Assembly: GCA_014529385.2 (NCBI GenBank) | Contig: CM043967.1 | Coordinates: 132,672,682 to 132,736,681, forward strand | Source: Adiantum capillus-veneris | Taxonomy: Eukaryota > Streptophyta > Polypodiopsida > Polypodiales > Pteridaceae | Length of the DNA: 64,000 nucleotides | Direction of reading: 5' to 3' | Shown: positions 21,112-33,342 of the stretch, piece after piece | Position numbering within the stretch: the stretch's first letter is position 1 | How the letters are laid out: the number at the start of each line of letters is the position of its first letter | Notes under the pieces: model-generated | The model's database searches: none | Told to the model about the DNA's origin: nothing | The model's input: the letters and a program-made list of their open reading frames with translations, nothing else | Position numbers and translations under genes: made by a program

Positions 21112-22860
21112 TCTTGAACTAATCAACCTTGGCAATGAACAATTAAATGTGTGTAAAATGGAGGCAAGGGTTTGGTTATATAGAAACCTCAGTAAATTGC
21201 CCTACCCAGACTTTGACAAATAATTAATCTAAATACCTACAAGCCAAAAGAAATAATGGGATCACATTGGGAAATTCACTCAAGATGCCAAAACTCTAAC
21301 ACCCTCTTTGCAGCTCATAGTGGACATTAATAGTGAGACCAAGTCAATGTAGAAGCTATCGTGGACACCCCAACACCGGCCAAGACACTAGATACACCTT
21401 GATTTTTCTACCATCAACTTTTTACCTGATAATAATGTCATCTTGAGCATTGCTTGCCCTTTAGAAACTTTAAACTATAGACCGCACTACGTCCAAGAAT
21501 CCCCATCCGTGAATTGTGAACACATCATGTACAAAATATAAAACTACAAGATAATGAATTGTTGAACACATCCTATCCATGATCCAACCAACAACAATGA
21601 ATTGGCATGCCCATCCATACTATTTTAGATGTCAGATTGGTTCCTTGCAAGATGCATGTGCATTGAACTCCAACCTACGGGTGCAAACACCAATAAATTT
21701 AACTCCAACACAAGGGTCCAAATTAATTATAGGGAGCACTTCTTGCCCCTCTTTGCCACTCACAAGCCTCTCTTTGGCTGAAGCTAGTGGTGACACCTAT
21801 CATTTGACTAGAAATTTGATGTCAAGGTTGCCAAATGTGCCATGCCAATCTCCTTTTTCAAATCTTTATTACCATAATCTTAGTCTAGCTTGCCTTTATC
21901 CTTGTCTATTTGTGAGTTTTTGCTTTTGCCTTTGGCTTCTAACTCTTGATCCAAACAAAGAGTTAAGTCACATTCATGTCGTGCCTCATGGGTACCAAGG
22001 CATCTAGATGAGTACTAGTAGTGTCATCCTTGTCTAGCTTTCCTTTGATGCTGTCCTCTAGTAAACTTTTCCATTTGCTTTTGACTTCACAATCACGAGC
22101 CGAAACGTTTTCCAATCTCCTTGAGAACTGTGCCGATGCATAGTCTGCTAGCTGGATGGTGGATCCGATATCCATAGCCACTTGTTGCTTTTGGTCATGT
22201 TGTCATTGTGGGAAGCCAAGCAAGGGAGTCCATGTTGAAGTTGCAAGAATTGGAATTGAAAGAAACCTTCTTGCACTCCAAGGTGGCCGCACGAACCAAG
22301 CCGCACAAATCTCCAAACTCCTTGCCTCTTCCAAGCCGTTTCCCCCCTTCACGGTGTGATGTGTTTTGAAGAAATGGTAAGAACCACCCCAAATTATTTA
22401 AAAGATGTCTTTTAGTTCCCATAGACCTCTTGGATGTAAATAAAGCATGCTTTTACAAAGTGTACAAAGGTGGTGTGTGCCAATTGTCTCTATGCATGTG
22501 GGCCAGTTGTGTAGGATACATAGTTTTACTGTTTTTGTATGTAGAAGTGTTGAGACGTAAAAAAGTGAGTAAGTGATTTAAAAATATGAATAAAAACTGA
22601 ACTTTTATTAGCTTGGGGTCGTGAGTGACTTGGGGTTTTTAGATGTGAAGAAGAAAGTCTCTATTAATACAGTCTGCGGTGGTGCATGGGGGTTGTGTAG
22701 TGGAGGTGCCTGTGTGTGTGTGTGTGTGCGAGGGCATAGAGACTTGATTGAAGAGTGTGCCTCTCCTCGAGAAGGACATGGACATGTTTTGTGACCTCTA
22801 AAATTTCCTCTTCTCTCTTTTTGGTGATGGAAGTTGCATGAAGTGAAGCTCTCTTGTACG
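21110..22860. other. Unassigned region with short ORFs on both strands
   Basis: A 142-codon plus-strand ORF (21579-22007) and minus-strand ORFs (22181-21963 and 22422-22195, containing ADYASAQFSRRLENVS and KEFGDLCGLVRAATLECKK) are open, but I cannot match them to any family. They may be relics of an older transposon. A (TG)n tract lies at about 22708-22730. Confidence 0.3.
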
Positions 22861-24900
22861 CGTTGGTGGAGCCAAAGTTGGTCCATCGTAGAAGATGGCA
22901 TGGGCAAACATGTGCATGCTAGTAGATGCATGGCAAAGGGCTAGATCAACTACAAAGATCATGGGCAAACATGTAGAAGCGGATATGTATGGCTGATGCG
23001 GTTTATAGGCCAAGAAAGCCTCCAAAAGATATTAATTTGAGGAGCATATGGAGGAGGTTCAAGGTGCAATATTTGGGCCTAGAAATGTAGATCTTGAAGT
23101 GTTGAAGGAGCAGGTACAAACGGCTCATCAAACCGAGCTATGGAGCCCAAGATATTTGAGTTTGAAGGTGCAGTGCATTGCAGATCCTCCCCAGGCAGGG
23201 CAGCTAGGGATAGGTGGCCCAAGTGTATGTCAGTGTATACATGTGTAGTGCTCAAGTTATGGAGCAAGCCCATCTTTTCAGATTAGAGATTGGAGCTATG
23301 GATTGCTGGTTATGGCCATTTCAAGTTTGGTCGGGGGCCGGGTTGGTGCCCACTTGACCACATGGGGAGTCATGCCATTTGGCATTTTTTGGGCCTTGAT
23401 AGAATTTGAGAAGATGCTATGCAGTGTATGAAGCTAATAGAAATTGACTTCCGGTCAAACAGAGCCCGAAGCACAAAGTTAAAGCAATTGGAAGTCAGGG
23501 AGTTGTTGTGCTAAAAGGGATGCCATATGTTTTTTTCAATTTTGGTACTCACTCTTCAAGACCATGCGGGAGTCAAAATGTGGCAAGGCTAAAGGGGTTT
23601 GGAGTCAGAAAAGTGGAGTTGTGGCTGGTCTTTACAGCAGGGCAATTGGAGCCTCAAGTAAGAAATGGCAGGGAAAGGAAGTGGCATCAAAAAATTGTGT
23701 TTTTCTATGATAATGGAGGTTTGTTCAACCCACTCAAAGGAGGGGCACCCCTATATGACACAATGTGGCAATGCCTTGGTCCCACATACAACATGCAGGG
23801 CAATGAGGTCAAAGTATAAATCCTAGAGAGTCAGCTCTCATGTGGACACAAAGAGAGGGGAGCTGCCCCTGGGCGTGGACATGGTGGGCCTGTTGTGGTG
23901 CTATGCGTAGTAGCGTGAGGGGCCGGATTCGGCGGTTTTGGTGGCGGCCAATGAAAGGCAGAATTAGTGGCATGCGCTCACGCGGGTGTGGTCAATCAAC
24001 ACGCAAGCAGAGCTGACATGATAAGCGCCCGTAGGGATAGGTTCCTGCGCTTGCTAAGGGGCCAAATTTTTTTTGAGGCAAAGAGAGGTGTCTCGCGGCA
24101 GCAGACAATGTGTGCGAGAGAGGGCCCAAGGCCGGTCAAAGTGAAAGAGAGGGAGATAGAGAGTTTAAAAATTGCCCAATGGGGGTGCCATATGCTGAAA
24201 GGTGGGTCAAAAGGGCAAATAAAGCAGCCAAACCAGGGTGGGGTCCCCCATGCAAATGTTTCTAAAAAGAAGTAGGCCAAGTGTATGCTATGCACAAAAT
24301 ACTAATGTGAGCTCAAAGTTGATGTCATGAGCTGAGGAAGCTTCATTTTTTTCTTTTTTTAGACTTAGCCAACCCCTATAAAAGGAGGTAAACATGCATT
24401 TTTATGGGCTTTTTGCCATTATGCTTTTTTCTCTTGGAACTTTTGCCATAAGGGTTTTTTTTTTGGCCGAGGGTCATGCCGACAGCGAGTCGATTCTAAA
24501 CGGTTGTGTGTGTATGTAAGGAAACCATCATTGCTCTCTCTTGGTGTCATTCCACCTTCCCCCTTCTCTTCTCTACTTGTGTGCGTGAGTTTTGGGCGTG
24601 TGTCGGAGTGTGTGTCCCCCTGAAGTTTGTCGTGCAAAGAGAGATAGAGAGAGGCTGTGTGCTTGTGGAAGGCTGTAAATTTGGCAGAGCTGAATGATTG
24701 GGTCTGCTTGATCTGTTGCAAGGTGTGTGTGCATATGGTCATGTGAGGATGGTGGTTTTCTTGCAGATAGTGTTGAGTTTTGAAGGTGAACTCTAGTGGA
24801 TTGGAGGCTGTGTATACCCTAGGCTATAGTGAGGCATTGTGTTGTGTGCTGGGTGTGTTCCCTTTTACCCCTCTTCATATTCTAGTGCCTCCATTCAGGA
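22861..24900 (+). mobile_element. Left LTR of element G
   Basis: It starts at 22861 by alignment with the right LTR; the first T has become C. It carries a TATA box (CCCTATAAAAGG, about 24372) and a CT-rich block. It is about 1 kb longer than the right LTR because 23016-24360 has no counterpart there. The right end is approximate. A TGGTATC at 24939 could be a PBS but lies rather far in. Confidence 0.5.
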
Positions 24901-25005
24901 ACTGGATAATGCTCTGATTTGAGGTTTAAAGCAAGGTTTGGTATCCAACAAAGTGGTTGGCTGATGGTCGAGGTATTCGATGGTTGAGTTTAAAGCTGGC
25001 AGGCA

Positions 25006-26425
25006 TGGTGGAGCCAGGTTTTGGACCCATATTTATGGGCATTGAAGATCTCAAGGATTGGTTAGCAGATTTAGAGCTATGGCTGCTCTTGATGCACATG
25101 TTGACGGATGCGAAGAAGGTGTAGACGGTGCCATTGTTGATGCTGCACGGACAGGCCAAGATGTGGTTTGATAATTTAAAGTGCAGTGATTGAGGATCAT
25201 GGTAGAGGCCGCAAAGTCATTTTCTGGAGCAGTTTTGAGAGGTGATTACTACGGAGGAAGCTGCTGCAAAGCTGAAGGCAATACGCAAATATGTGAGTAA
25301 GGATTTTTTCGTTTTTCTTGAGCAGTTTGAAGCTTGTTGGAAGCAGTTAGAGGTTGTTGCTTGGGTAAAAGGCAATCAGTATTTGAAGTTGTCGAAGCTG
25401 TTAGAGTGCTTGCATCCGAGGATTAGAGAAAAGGTGAAAGACGGTGCTGATACAAATGAATACATGGTCTATTTGGCCAAGATGAAGAGCAGAAAGATAA
25501 AGCAAAAGCTGGAGTTGGGCGTATTGAATCCTGCAGATAATGTTCATGTTGTAGCGGTAGCAAAGTGCTCTTTAGTCGTGGTTCCAGTTTTGTTAAAAGT
25601 GCAAAGCCTGTGGAGGTGAGGCCTATGGTTGGTTATGTTCCTTGGAGATTTCTAGTTTGCGGTGTGCATGTGCTGAGGGTGGACGATCTTGTCCATGTTG
25701 AAGTGAACCAAGGTGCAAAAGCGGCAGCAAGTATTGAGGTTCTAGTGCAGATAAAAGAGTTAAAGCCGGTTCTTGTGGAAATTTTGCATGAAAGAGTAGC
25801 AAAATACAATCAGGTTGCAGATACCAAGGATTCAGAAGACGATGGGGAAAGTTTTCAAAGTCATGGAAATGGTCAAGCTTTTGTGGAGCAGCAAGCAGAT
25901 GAAGATACAGATACAGAGTCGGTATATGATGCTGGGGATAATGAGGATACAAGTTCGAGTTGTTGGGAGACAAGCGAGGAGGATAGAGCGGATGAGTCCA
26001 CATCCTATGGCGAGGAGACGGAGTCTGACAAACCTGAGCTGGTAAAGGTAAAGCTACCTTATTATGTGTTTGATGATATGGTGATAGACAATGTTCAAGA
26101 AGATCAAAAAACAAAGCAAGCCAATGTGCTTAATGGAGACCAAGTGGAGGAGTCTATGCCCACAAATGGAGTTATGCAGATAGAGATGGTGAAGATTCTT
26201 GCCGCAAGGGATGAAGTGGCCCTACCCAGGGATGATCACCAAGAGGATGCAATGTGGAGAGAATTTCTCTCTACCTTGATAGAGCATGATGTAGCGGTAG
26301 AAGAGGTGATTGAAGCACATGCGGATGAAGTTGACAGGAAAGTGGAGCTCATTGACCTTGAAGAGAAGCTGGTTGCAGTAGGAGGGCCTGATGATGCTGG
26401 AGTTGAGTGTATGGACAAAGGGTAG
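25006..26425 (+). pseudogene. Gag of element G
   Basis: From ATG at 25006 the frame reads MVEPGFGPIFMGIEDLKDWL, then LLMLHGQAKMWFDNL and VVAWVKGNQYLKLSKLLE: a capsid-type gag domain. Four stops fall before 25242 (TAG, TGA, TAG, TGA), each fitting Gln CAG or Arg CGA decay. A frameshift near 25600 leads to an acidic region (25565-26425) rich in Asp/Glu/Ser. No zinc knuckle or protease follows. Confidence 0.6.
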
Positions 26426-27014
26426 GTTGGGTTGCCAAAGATAGTGGAGATTTCAATGCAGCAGGCACGTCGAGTGGCGAATAAAGGAGAATCCCAAGCA
26501 ATGGTCTTCCTTCCATTGAAGGTATGTGAGATATGGTTGAAGAATATGATGATAGATACATCTATGTGGTGGATGGTTCAACAGGTGTAATGGTCTATGC
26601 TTAAGGCCTCAACTTTACTTGGTTGGGAGGGATTCGGTCAGACATGTGTTTGAGCTTGGTGTCAGGTACATGTTTTTTTGATGCTGGTATGCTTGGTGCT
26701 GCTCAGTGTAATTTGCAGAACAATGCATGGAGAATTGAAGGCACACTATGGGAATCCTACACACATGATGGTCTAGGTGCGGGGGTACAACCCTACGGGG
26801 TGATGTTACTAAATGGGTGGAATACACCAATGGTAGGTATTTGATCCAGACAGAAGCTATGTGATATAGGGGGTGAGGCAACCCACTTGAAGGTTTGGCA
26901 GTAGGATGCACTAAAACTATGTATATATGGTTCTGGTTTTCTCATAGTGTGTGCCAGGTTTTGCAGTTAGAAGTAGAATAAAGATCTTTTTTGGTTGAGC
27001 ATAAATGCTCAACT
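26426..27014 (+). other. 3' non-coding part of element G
   Basis: No domain can be read in any frame between the acidic ORF and the PPT. Confidence 0.4.
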
Positions 27015-27027
27015 GAGGGGTGGGAAA
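27015..27027 (+). promoter_or_regulatory. Polypurine tract of element G
   Basis: GAGGGGTGGGAAA directly precedes the TGATGG start of the right LTR, the expected position for plus-strand priming. Confidence 0.7.
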
Positions 27028-27969
27028 TGATGGTGCAACCCAAGTTGGTCGATCGTAGAAGATGGCATGAGCAGACATGTGCAGGCTAGCAGAAGCATGG
27101 AAAAGGGCTAGAGCAGCTACAAATTTCATGGGCAGACAGATAGTAGCGGGTATGTATGGTTGATGCGGTTTATAGGCCAGGAAAGGCTCCAAAAGGGGCT
27201 CAGGTTTTACAAAAACTGGCTAGATTATAGATAGAGAAAGAGTGCATCCCCCTCCCAAAGCACAAAGAGAGCAAGCAAGAGATTAGCTACCCTTCCAAAG
27301 TTTCCAAACTGAAACACCAAGTGGTCCAATTAGAGTGCAGATTTCCAAAAATGAAAGAGGCACCTCTATATAAGTAATTTTTAAATCATTTTCAATGCTT
27401 TTTGGCTAGAGGCCTTTTGCCATTGAGTTTGAGTCTGCAGAGAGGGACTTTTGGACAGATGTGTACGCCTATCAAGCCCAAGTAGAGTGCGTTTGGTGTA
27501 TGACGTTTGCCAGGGCCTTGAGCCACTGATCCAAAAGAGAGCTAATAGCGAGTGTGTGAGTTTTTTGGGTGGGATTCTTTGTGCAGAGGTGTGTGCCTGC
27601 AAAGACCCAAGTGTGTGTTTTTTCATGCCCAACAACCATGTAGTCAAATTGTATATGGTGTTCTTGAGTATGGTAAAGCTTCGATAGTGTTTCTTGGGTA
27701 TCGTTTCCCCTGTCCCCCTCTCTACTTCGCCTGCTTTTGTGTATGGTGTCGGTGTTGATGTCTATGCTCCTCAAGCCCCCTTTTTTGTGAGAAATGGAAG
27801 TGAGAGCGAGGTTTTGTGTGCAACAACAGTGTGTGTCTTGAAACAACCGTGAAATGCATTGTGGGTATCTATGGTGAGAGTTTTTGTGCATCGGTGTGTG
27901 TAGGGGATGACCTGCTTGGTAGAGTGTGTTCTTTGAAGGTGTTTTCCAAGAGGATAGGGGTGTTGTGAA
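27028..27969 (+). mobile_element. Right LTR of element G, first part
   Basis: Starts TGATGGTGCAACCC and has a TATA box (CTCTATATAAGT, about 27364). It is cut at 27969 by copia element D and continues from 41082 to about 41150. Confidence 0.6.
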
Positions 27970-28248
27970 TGTAGACATGTAGTAGTGTTAGTGTGTATAC
28001 GCGCTTCACCAGGGGCACTTTTCTCCCACTGGGTTTTTCCCCCTGGACATCTGGTGTGAAAGGACACCTTATCTCTTAGGGTCTCATATAAGCTTTGTAG
28101 CTCTGAGTTTGTATAAACTCTATTATTCTAATACAGAGAGATAGACTACAGAGATCTCGTACACAAGCTCTGTGTCTTCTCGTTCTCCATCTTCTTCCTA
28201 CTCTGAGTTGCTATCTTCCTTCTGTTTCCTGTTTCATCATCTTCAACA
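27970..28248 (+). mobile_element. 5' LTR of copia element D
   Basis: Starts TGTAGACATG and ends TTCAACA; the likely TATA is CATATAAG near 28084. The partner at 40798 differs mainly in single transitions, including TG to TT at its own start. Confidence 0.95.
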
Positions 28249-28250
28249 TT

Positions 28251-28262
28251 TGGTATCAGAGC
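28251..28262 (+). promoter_or_regulatory. PBS of element D (initiator tRNA-Met)
   Basis: TGGTATCAGAGC, two bases after the LTR, is the classic copia primer site. Confidence 0.97.
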
Positions 28263-28476
28263 AAGGTGATTTCTAGAGCTTCTATTCGCATTTTCGCGTC
28301 CGCGTGCGCAATCGCAGTTTTCAAGCAGTTTTTGGAAAATTTGCTCGTGGGAGCATCCTCGACGCTCCGGGAGTATTTTCAGTAGGTGACCTGAGGTTTT
28401 ACCCCCCTTTTGAAGCCGTTCAAGCCCTCAAAATTCTGTTCTGAGCAGCGTAGCACAAATTACTTTTCGGAGGCGT
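28263..28476 (+). other. 5' leader of element D, interrupted by element C
   Basis: Non-coding. The leader resumes at 36370 and reaches the gag ATG at 36541. The GCGT at 28473-28476 is the left copy of C's target duplication. Confidence 0.85.
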
Positions 28477-29620
28477 TGTGAGCGGGATGGAAACACACAC
28501 AACGCCTCTATAATGACCCGACACACACTCTTGGGATGATACACATACACATTATGGGGCACCACTCGGCTTACACAACCAGCCTGGCCGAGACAGGAAA
28601 CACACGGACGGAGTGAGAAGAGAGAGATTTTCCACTTGCCCACTCAACACTCACACATACACACTCACACACACACTCTCAATTCAGCTCAAACGAGGCA
28701 AATTGCTGTTGTTTAGACTCAATGAAGCTCAGCCCAACACCAATGGGGAAAATAGTTTACACAGTATTGAGGAAATACACCAGATACAACCACAAAGTTA
28801 AGCAGAGACTTCACTCACCGGAGAAGATTACACAGAAAAACAACAAAAAATCTGTGAGAAATTTGGCAAAATGGATAGCGCCATTGCGTCCGGAACGCCC
28901 AAAAACCCCACCCTACAATGTCACAATGATCAAATCCGACCTCAAGTGAGCAGTTTAGGGCCAAAAAATGCTCCAAAAACAACAAAAAACACACTTGCGG
29001 CTGTTCCTCCTCTCTTCTCCATGTTTTTTTCTGGTCTTCTCTCAGTTTTTTCAGTTCCCATACTTAGATTTATTAGTTGGGTACCCGTGGCCTTTTAGAT
29101 GACCTCAAACGGACCCCGAACAGGCCAAAAACTGACCTCGCAGTGCATAGTTGTCACCTTTTTGCATCATCCGCACACCTGGCACTCAGTTTTTCCAAAT
29201 AATGCATCCTGCAACCACGTGAAGTGGCCCCAAAAAGTGGTCCTCATGATGACCTTTCTGCATAAGTATCACAAGAAAACACCAACGCTGTGTCCATACT
29301 TCTCCGCGTGCAAGTATTGACCCCGTTCGACCTCCTGACGTCACTCGATGCCATCTGACGCACCTGCTTACCTCATGTCATCGGCCCGCGCATAGCTTCC
29401 TCGAGAAGTTTTACGCGCTACCAACTCCTCCTTATTGTAGAAAAAACACAGTGGTACTGGTAATAGTGAAAATCGATGCACTATGTACACCCTGTCTTAC
29501 CTGTACACATGTGGGCCCCACGTAACCACCTGGCTCTGAAAAATGGGTAATTCTTTATTTAATGCACCATGCATGTATATGTACATATGCGCAATCCCTT
29601 GCTCCAAAAAGCTCTTGACA
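28477..29620 (-). mobile_element. 3' LTR of element C
   Basis: 1144 bp, direct repeat of 35222-36365, bounded by TG and CA. Short ORFs inside it occur in both copies only because the LTRs are near-identical. Confidence 0.95.
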
Positions 29621-29625
29621 TAATT

Positions 29626-29641
29626 TGCCCATCCCCTAGCC
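29626..29641 (-). promoter_or_regulatory. Polypurine tract of element C
   Basis: The minus strand reads AGGCTAGGGGATGGGC just before the 3' LTR, as expected for the plus-strand primer. Confidence 0.65.
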
Positions 29642-29648
29642 TGCTAGA

Positions 29649-31778
29649 TCATTCATGATCAGCAGCAGCAAAGAGAGACATGAGACTCGCCGCATCACAG
29701 GTCTCCTCATCCCTCACCAACACTGCTTGATCCACAGACAGCTCATCTTGCTCCACCATCATCAATCTAGCATGATACAATTTAAGACGCAATCCATTTA
29801 CCCTTGACTTATGTAGAACACCATCCAGGTTAGCCAGCTGATATGTGCCATTTGGAAAACACTCCACTACCTTGAAAGGGCCTTCCCACTTAATTTGAAA
29901 CTTCTTTTGGAAGGTGTTGTCCAGCTTACTATTGTAGCGCAAAACCAAGTCATGTTTCTTGATACCCTTACTTTTGACCTTTTCATTTATCTTTGCCAAA
30001 GCCTTATCCTGCATCTGCCCATAATGCTCCAATGCGCTCATCCTATCCAACTGGACCTCTTGTAACTGCAAGAGCCTCTCTTTGAATGCATCATTAGGCG
30101 GCCCAAGAAACTTCTCTAACATCTTGACCGCAGACAACTCTACCTCCACAGGCAATTGTGCTTCCTTTCCATACACCAAATGAAATGGAGTAAACCCTGT
30201 ACCTGTCTTCACCGAAGTACGGTAAGCCCATAATGCACTAGGCGATTCCAAATCCCAATTCTTTCCTTGGTGCTCTGTCACTTTAGAAAGAATTTGTACC
30301 AACTCACCATTGAATCTTTCATTTAATCCATTACACTGCGGGTAATAAGGAGTGGTATGCTGGTGCCTAATCTTCATCTTTGTGCATAAGAAGTCTAGCA
30401 ATTTAGCTCTAAATCCTGGCCCCTTATCTGAAAGTAGCTCTAATGGCACCCCAAACTTGCAACATATTTCATCATACACAAATTTTGCCACATCCTTTGT
30501 AGTGATCTGTTTTACTGCTATAGCCTCTGCCCATCTAGAGAGATAGTCCACTGCCGTCAAGATATAGCTTTTGCCCCTGCTTGTGATAGGTAACGGGCCT
30601 ATTGCATCAATCCCCCACTTTTCAAACACATCAAACGCCATAATGGTTTTTCGTAGCTTTGGCTTCAACACTCTCTTCCCAAATGCTTGACACCTATTGC
30701 AAGACGTACACCAATGGTGAACATCCTTGTGCAAACTAGGCCATACATACCCCTCTTGCAAAATCTTATGCAAGGTGATCTTTAGAGCAAAATGGCCACC
30801 ACATGCGCCTTCATGATTCTCTTCCAACACTCTGTAAAGCTCCTCCCGCCAAGGTACACGTCTCAACACGAGATCAGCCCCTTTCATGTATAAGACATCA
30901 CCAATCAATTTGTACCTGTATGCTCTACGCACAAAACCATACTTCTTAGACTTCTGAATCTCATTTGGAATAATTCCTGTTAGCAAAAACTCCTCTTCTT
31001 GAGCCAAACTTTCCCGGCCATGATAAAGAGGTAAAGTGGTCCTCAACACAAATAGCTCCCCAATCATGCCTTGAGCTGCTTCATGTGCCTCTCCATTGAG
31101 AGCACGTTCAATGTGTTTGATGCTCCATGCTTCAAACTTTTTTAACAGGCCTTTAATTCTGAAGCACATTTCCTTCAATGAGGTGTTCTTGATCTTCCAC
31201 ACACCCAACACTTGCTTCACAACTAACAAGGCATCACCTTTTATGCTCAACCTTCTAACCCCATGCTTCAAACAAATGTGTAATCCAGCTTCCAATGTAG
31301 CATATTCAGCCTCATTGTTACTATGCGCATCCAACTTGAACCCTTTCTTGCATACTAGCTTCCCCTTTGGATCATAAAGTGCTATACCCCCTGAAGCTGC
31401 ATCATGGCTCTTTCTGTATGAACCATCAAAGAACAACACATGTGCATTGCTGATCTGTGGCACTTCTTCAACAACCTTTCTCACCACCTCTTCCTTAACA
31501 ATAAGGGGATTATCCTTGTAGGTCAACAAATCAGCTAGGGTAGACCTTGTACTGTCTTCCACTAGAAAAGAGAACTCAAACTCTTGCAGCTCAATTACCC
31601 ATTTCTTCGCCACATTTGACATGTTAGTACCATTAATTAACTGTGGCAAAAAGGCATAACTCGTCAAGAAAACAAAAGGCCATGGTAGCAAGTAATGACG
31701 AAATCGTCGACAAGCAAATATTACACTGGCCATCACTAGCTCTACTTCCGAGAACTTTCTCTCCGCTACCAACTTCAC
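29649..31778 (-). CDS. Dual RNase H and integrase of element C
   Basis: This is the longest intact ORF in the window (709 codons). It starts within the first, gypsy-type RNase H, here degenerate (FLTSYAFLPQL in place of the usual TDH-K block). A second, archaeal-like RNase H follows: FFDGSYRK, NNEAEYATLEAGL, IKGDALLVVKQVLG and LNGEAHEAA, the last Asp replaced by His. Integrase has a zinc finger ending CTSCNRCQ, a catalytic core WGIDAIGP, LSDKGPGF and LNERFNGEL, and a C-terminal KWEGPFKVVE module. Dual RNase H is the known hallmark of plant Tat gypsy elements. The ATG is probably just the first Met after a TGA (31779-31781) in a longer pol frame. Confidence 0.9.
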   Translation of the reverse strand: MKLVAERKFSEVELVMASVIFACRRFRHYLLPWPFVFLTSYAFLPQLINGTNMSNVAKKWVIELQEFEFSFLVEDSTRSTLADLLTYKDNPLIVKEEVVRKVVEEVPQISNAHVLFFDGSYRKSHDAASGGIALYDPKGKLVCKKGFKLDAHSNNEAEYATLEAGLHICLKHGVRRLSIKGDALLVVKQVLGVWKIKNTSLKEMCFRIKGLLKKFEAWSIKHIERALNGEAHEAAQGMIGELFVLRTTLPLYHGRESLAQEEEFLLTGIIPNEIQKSKKYGFVRRAYRYKLIGDVLYMKGADLVLRRVPWREELYRVLEENHEGACGGHFALKITLHKILQEGYVWPSLHKDVHHWCTSCNRCQAFGKRVLKPKLRKTIMAFDVFEKWGIDAIGPLPITSRGKSYILTAVDYLSRWAEAIAVKQITTKDVAKFVYDEICCKFGVPLELLSDKGPGFRAKLLDFLCTKMKIRHQHTTPYYPQCNGLNERFNGELVQILSKVTEHQGKNWDLESPSALWAYRTSVKTGTGFTPFHLVYGKEAQLPVEVELSAVKMLEKFLGPPNDAFKERLLQLQEVQLDRMSALEHYGQMQDKALAKINEKVKSKGIKKHDLVLRYNSKLDNTFQKKFQIKWEGPFKVVECFPNGTYQLANLDGVLHKSRVNGLRLKLYHARLMMVEQDELSVDQAVLVRDEETCDAASLMSLFAAADHE

Positions 31779-32165
31779 TCAGCTTGCACAATACACTGGC
31801 CTCATAAAATGGCTGCCCTTCCCCTTTTGCAATAGCATGGCTCCAATGGCATCATCCCCTACTGATGGATTTACATAAAACACTTTCTCCCAATCAGGAG
31901 CCTGCATGGCTGACAACCCCCCTAACACCTCTTTCACCTCTTTAAACACTTCTTCACACTTGTCATCCCATTGCAATGGATCATGCTTTGCCACTTGCTG
32001 TAATGGATAAAGAAGCTACAAAGACAATGGAATAAACCGTGCCATGTACTTCACTTTGTGTATAAAAGTTGCCAATTTCTTCGTACTCGTAGGTGATGGA
32101 AAAAGAATAATAGACTTAACCTTATCTGGATCAGCCTCAATGCCATTTTCTGACACCATATGTTG
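31779..32165 (-). pseudogene. RT remnant and degenerate first RNase H, element C
   Basis: Only the end of RT remains: MVSENGIEADPDKVKSI and FIHKVKYMARFIPL, with a TAG at 32016-32018. The first RNase H continues with FYVNPSVGDDAIGAMLL, where the usual catalytic Asp is Asn. The fingers and palm with YxDD are absent; the join near 32155 is also a frame change. About 1 kb appears deleted relative to a normal gypsy pol. Confidence 0.85.
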
Positions 32166-33342
32166 AGAGGTCTCCACTGATCATTTGTGTCATCAATTCC
32201 TGCTTCTTTGACAACTCAACCTTGGTTTGCATCAGCCCTTCAATCACTTCATAAGGCCCTTCACTTTCATATTCAACCTCATTTGCAAATGCAACTAAAC
32301 CAAACTCCTGGATTTCTTTGTCCATCAAAATAAATGCAACATCAGCATCCTCATCATTGCTGGTAGTGCTATCACTGTCCTCATCTGTCACCGTGGAAGA
32401 GTCTTCATCACTAGACTCATCCTCATCTTCATAAAGCTCCTCTAATCATTTCCTTGTGTCCATATTATAAAGCTTCTTGGTACCTGTCTTTCCATAGAGG
32501 CTAATCGTACCATGTCGCAAATCTTGAACAGCTCCCACTGCACGTAACCATGGTCTGCCCAATATAATAGGATATGCTCCCAACCCTACTGGCATCACAT
32601 GAAAATCAACCACTGCCTTTGCATCATATGCCTCCACTTCTAAGCTCTTTACAACACCCAAGCATTTTACTTTTTGATGGTTTGCCAATCTAATCCGGAA
32701 ACCTGACACCCCATCCACTGTGAGACCCATCTTCTCAACGCATGAGTGTGTTATGACGCATATTTGGGCTCCGCCATCCACATAACCTTGTCCCAAATTT
32801 TTCCTTTTATGCCACACATATACTGTTGGACAAATGTCTGGTAGCTCATCCATTTCCAACACCTTTACTGAACCTCTCTCTGGCTCTTTCTCCATTGGGT
32901 TAACCATCCTCTTCCACTGTCGCTTTAGCTTAGGCACCATCTCTATAAGCTGCCCAAAAGTAACATCTGCCTTCCTGCTCGTCAGATCCTCCTTCAAGTC
33001 ATAGCTTAATTGCCCATCCCCTAGTGGAAAATCTGAAACATGAAACTTTCGATGAGCTCTCCTTTTCCTCTTGGCCTTGACATCCTCGCCTTCATGGCTC
33101 TTTCCTTTCTTCTTACTAGGACCTGGGGCACTTCTTCCTTCTTTATCCTCTGTGGTCCTCTTCGCAATAGGCATCACTAATGTATCCTCTAGCTTTGATG
33201 CCTTCTCCAAGGTGACTACACTTAGCACTTTTGTCTTTCCCTTTTCCTCTTGGGTTAATCCACTGGTTCCTTCATCTCCCTTAATTTCGATGCCATAATT
33301 CCCAACTCTCCACAATTGTAACATGTGGGCGTCTGCCTCCAA
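32137..33342 (-). pseudogene. Protease and acidic spacer of element C
   Basis: The active-site region is YVDGGAQICVITHS: Asp-Gly-Gly instead of Asp-Ser/Thr-Gly. The C-terminal half has IILGRPWLRAVGAVQDL. After a TGA (32446-32448, where Trp would fit) comes a Glu/Asp/Ser-rich spacer (32391-32137). The frame differs from gag by one step, as in a gag-pol frameshift or decay. Confidence 0.75.

Noticed and set aside
24939-24946. TGGTATCC as tRNA-Met PBS of element G
   Set aside because: Only the first seven bases match and the LTR end is not defined next to it; mentioned but not called.
25623-26114. 163-codon minus-strand ORF
   Set aside because: Antisense to the acidic region of element G; His/Pro-rich composition is what such antisense frames give.
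28613-29320. Short plus-strand ORFs repeated at 35358-36065
   Set aside because: They lie in the two LTRs of element C and recur only because the LTRs are duplicates.
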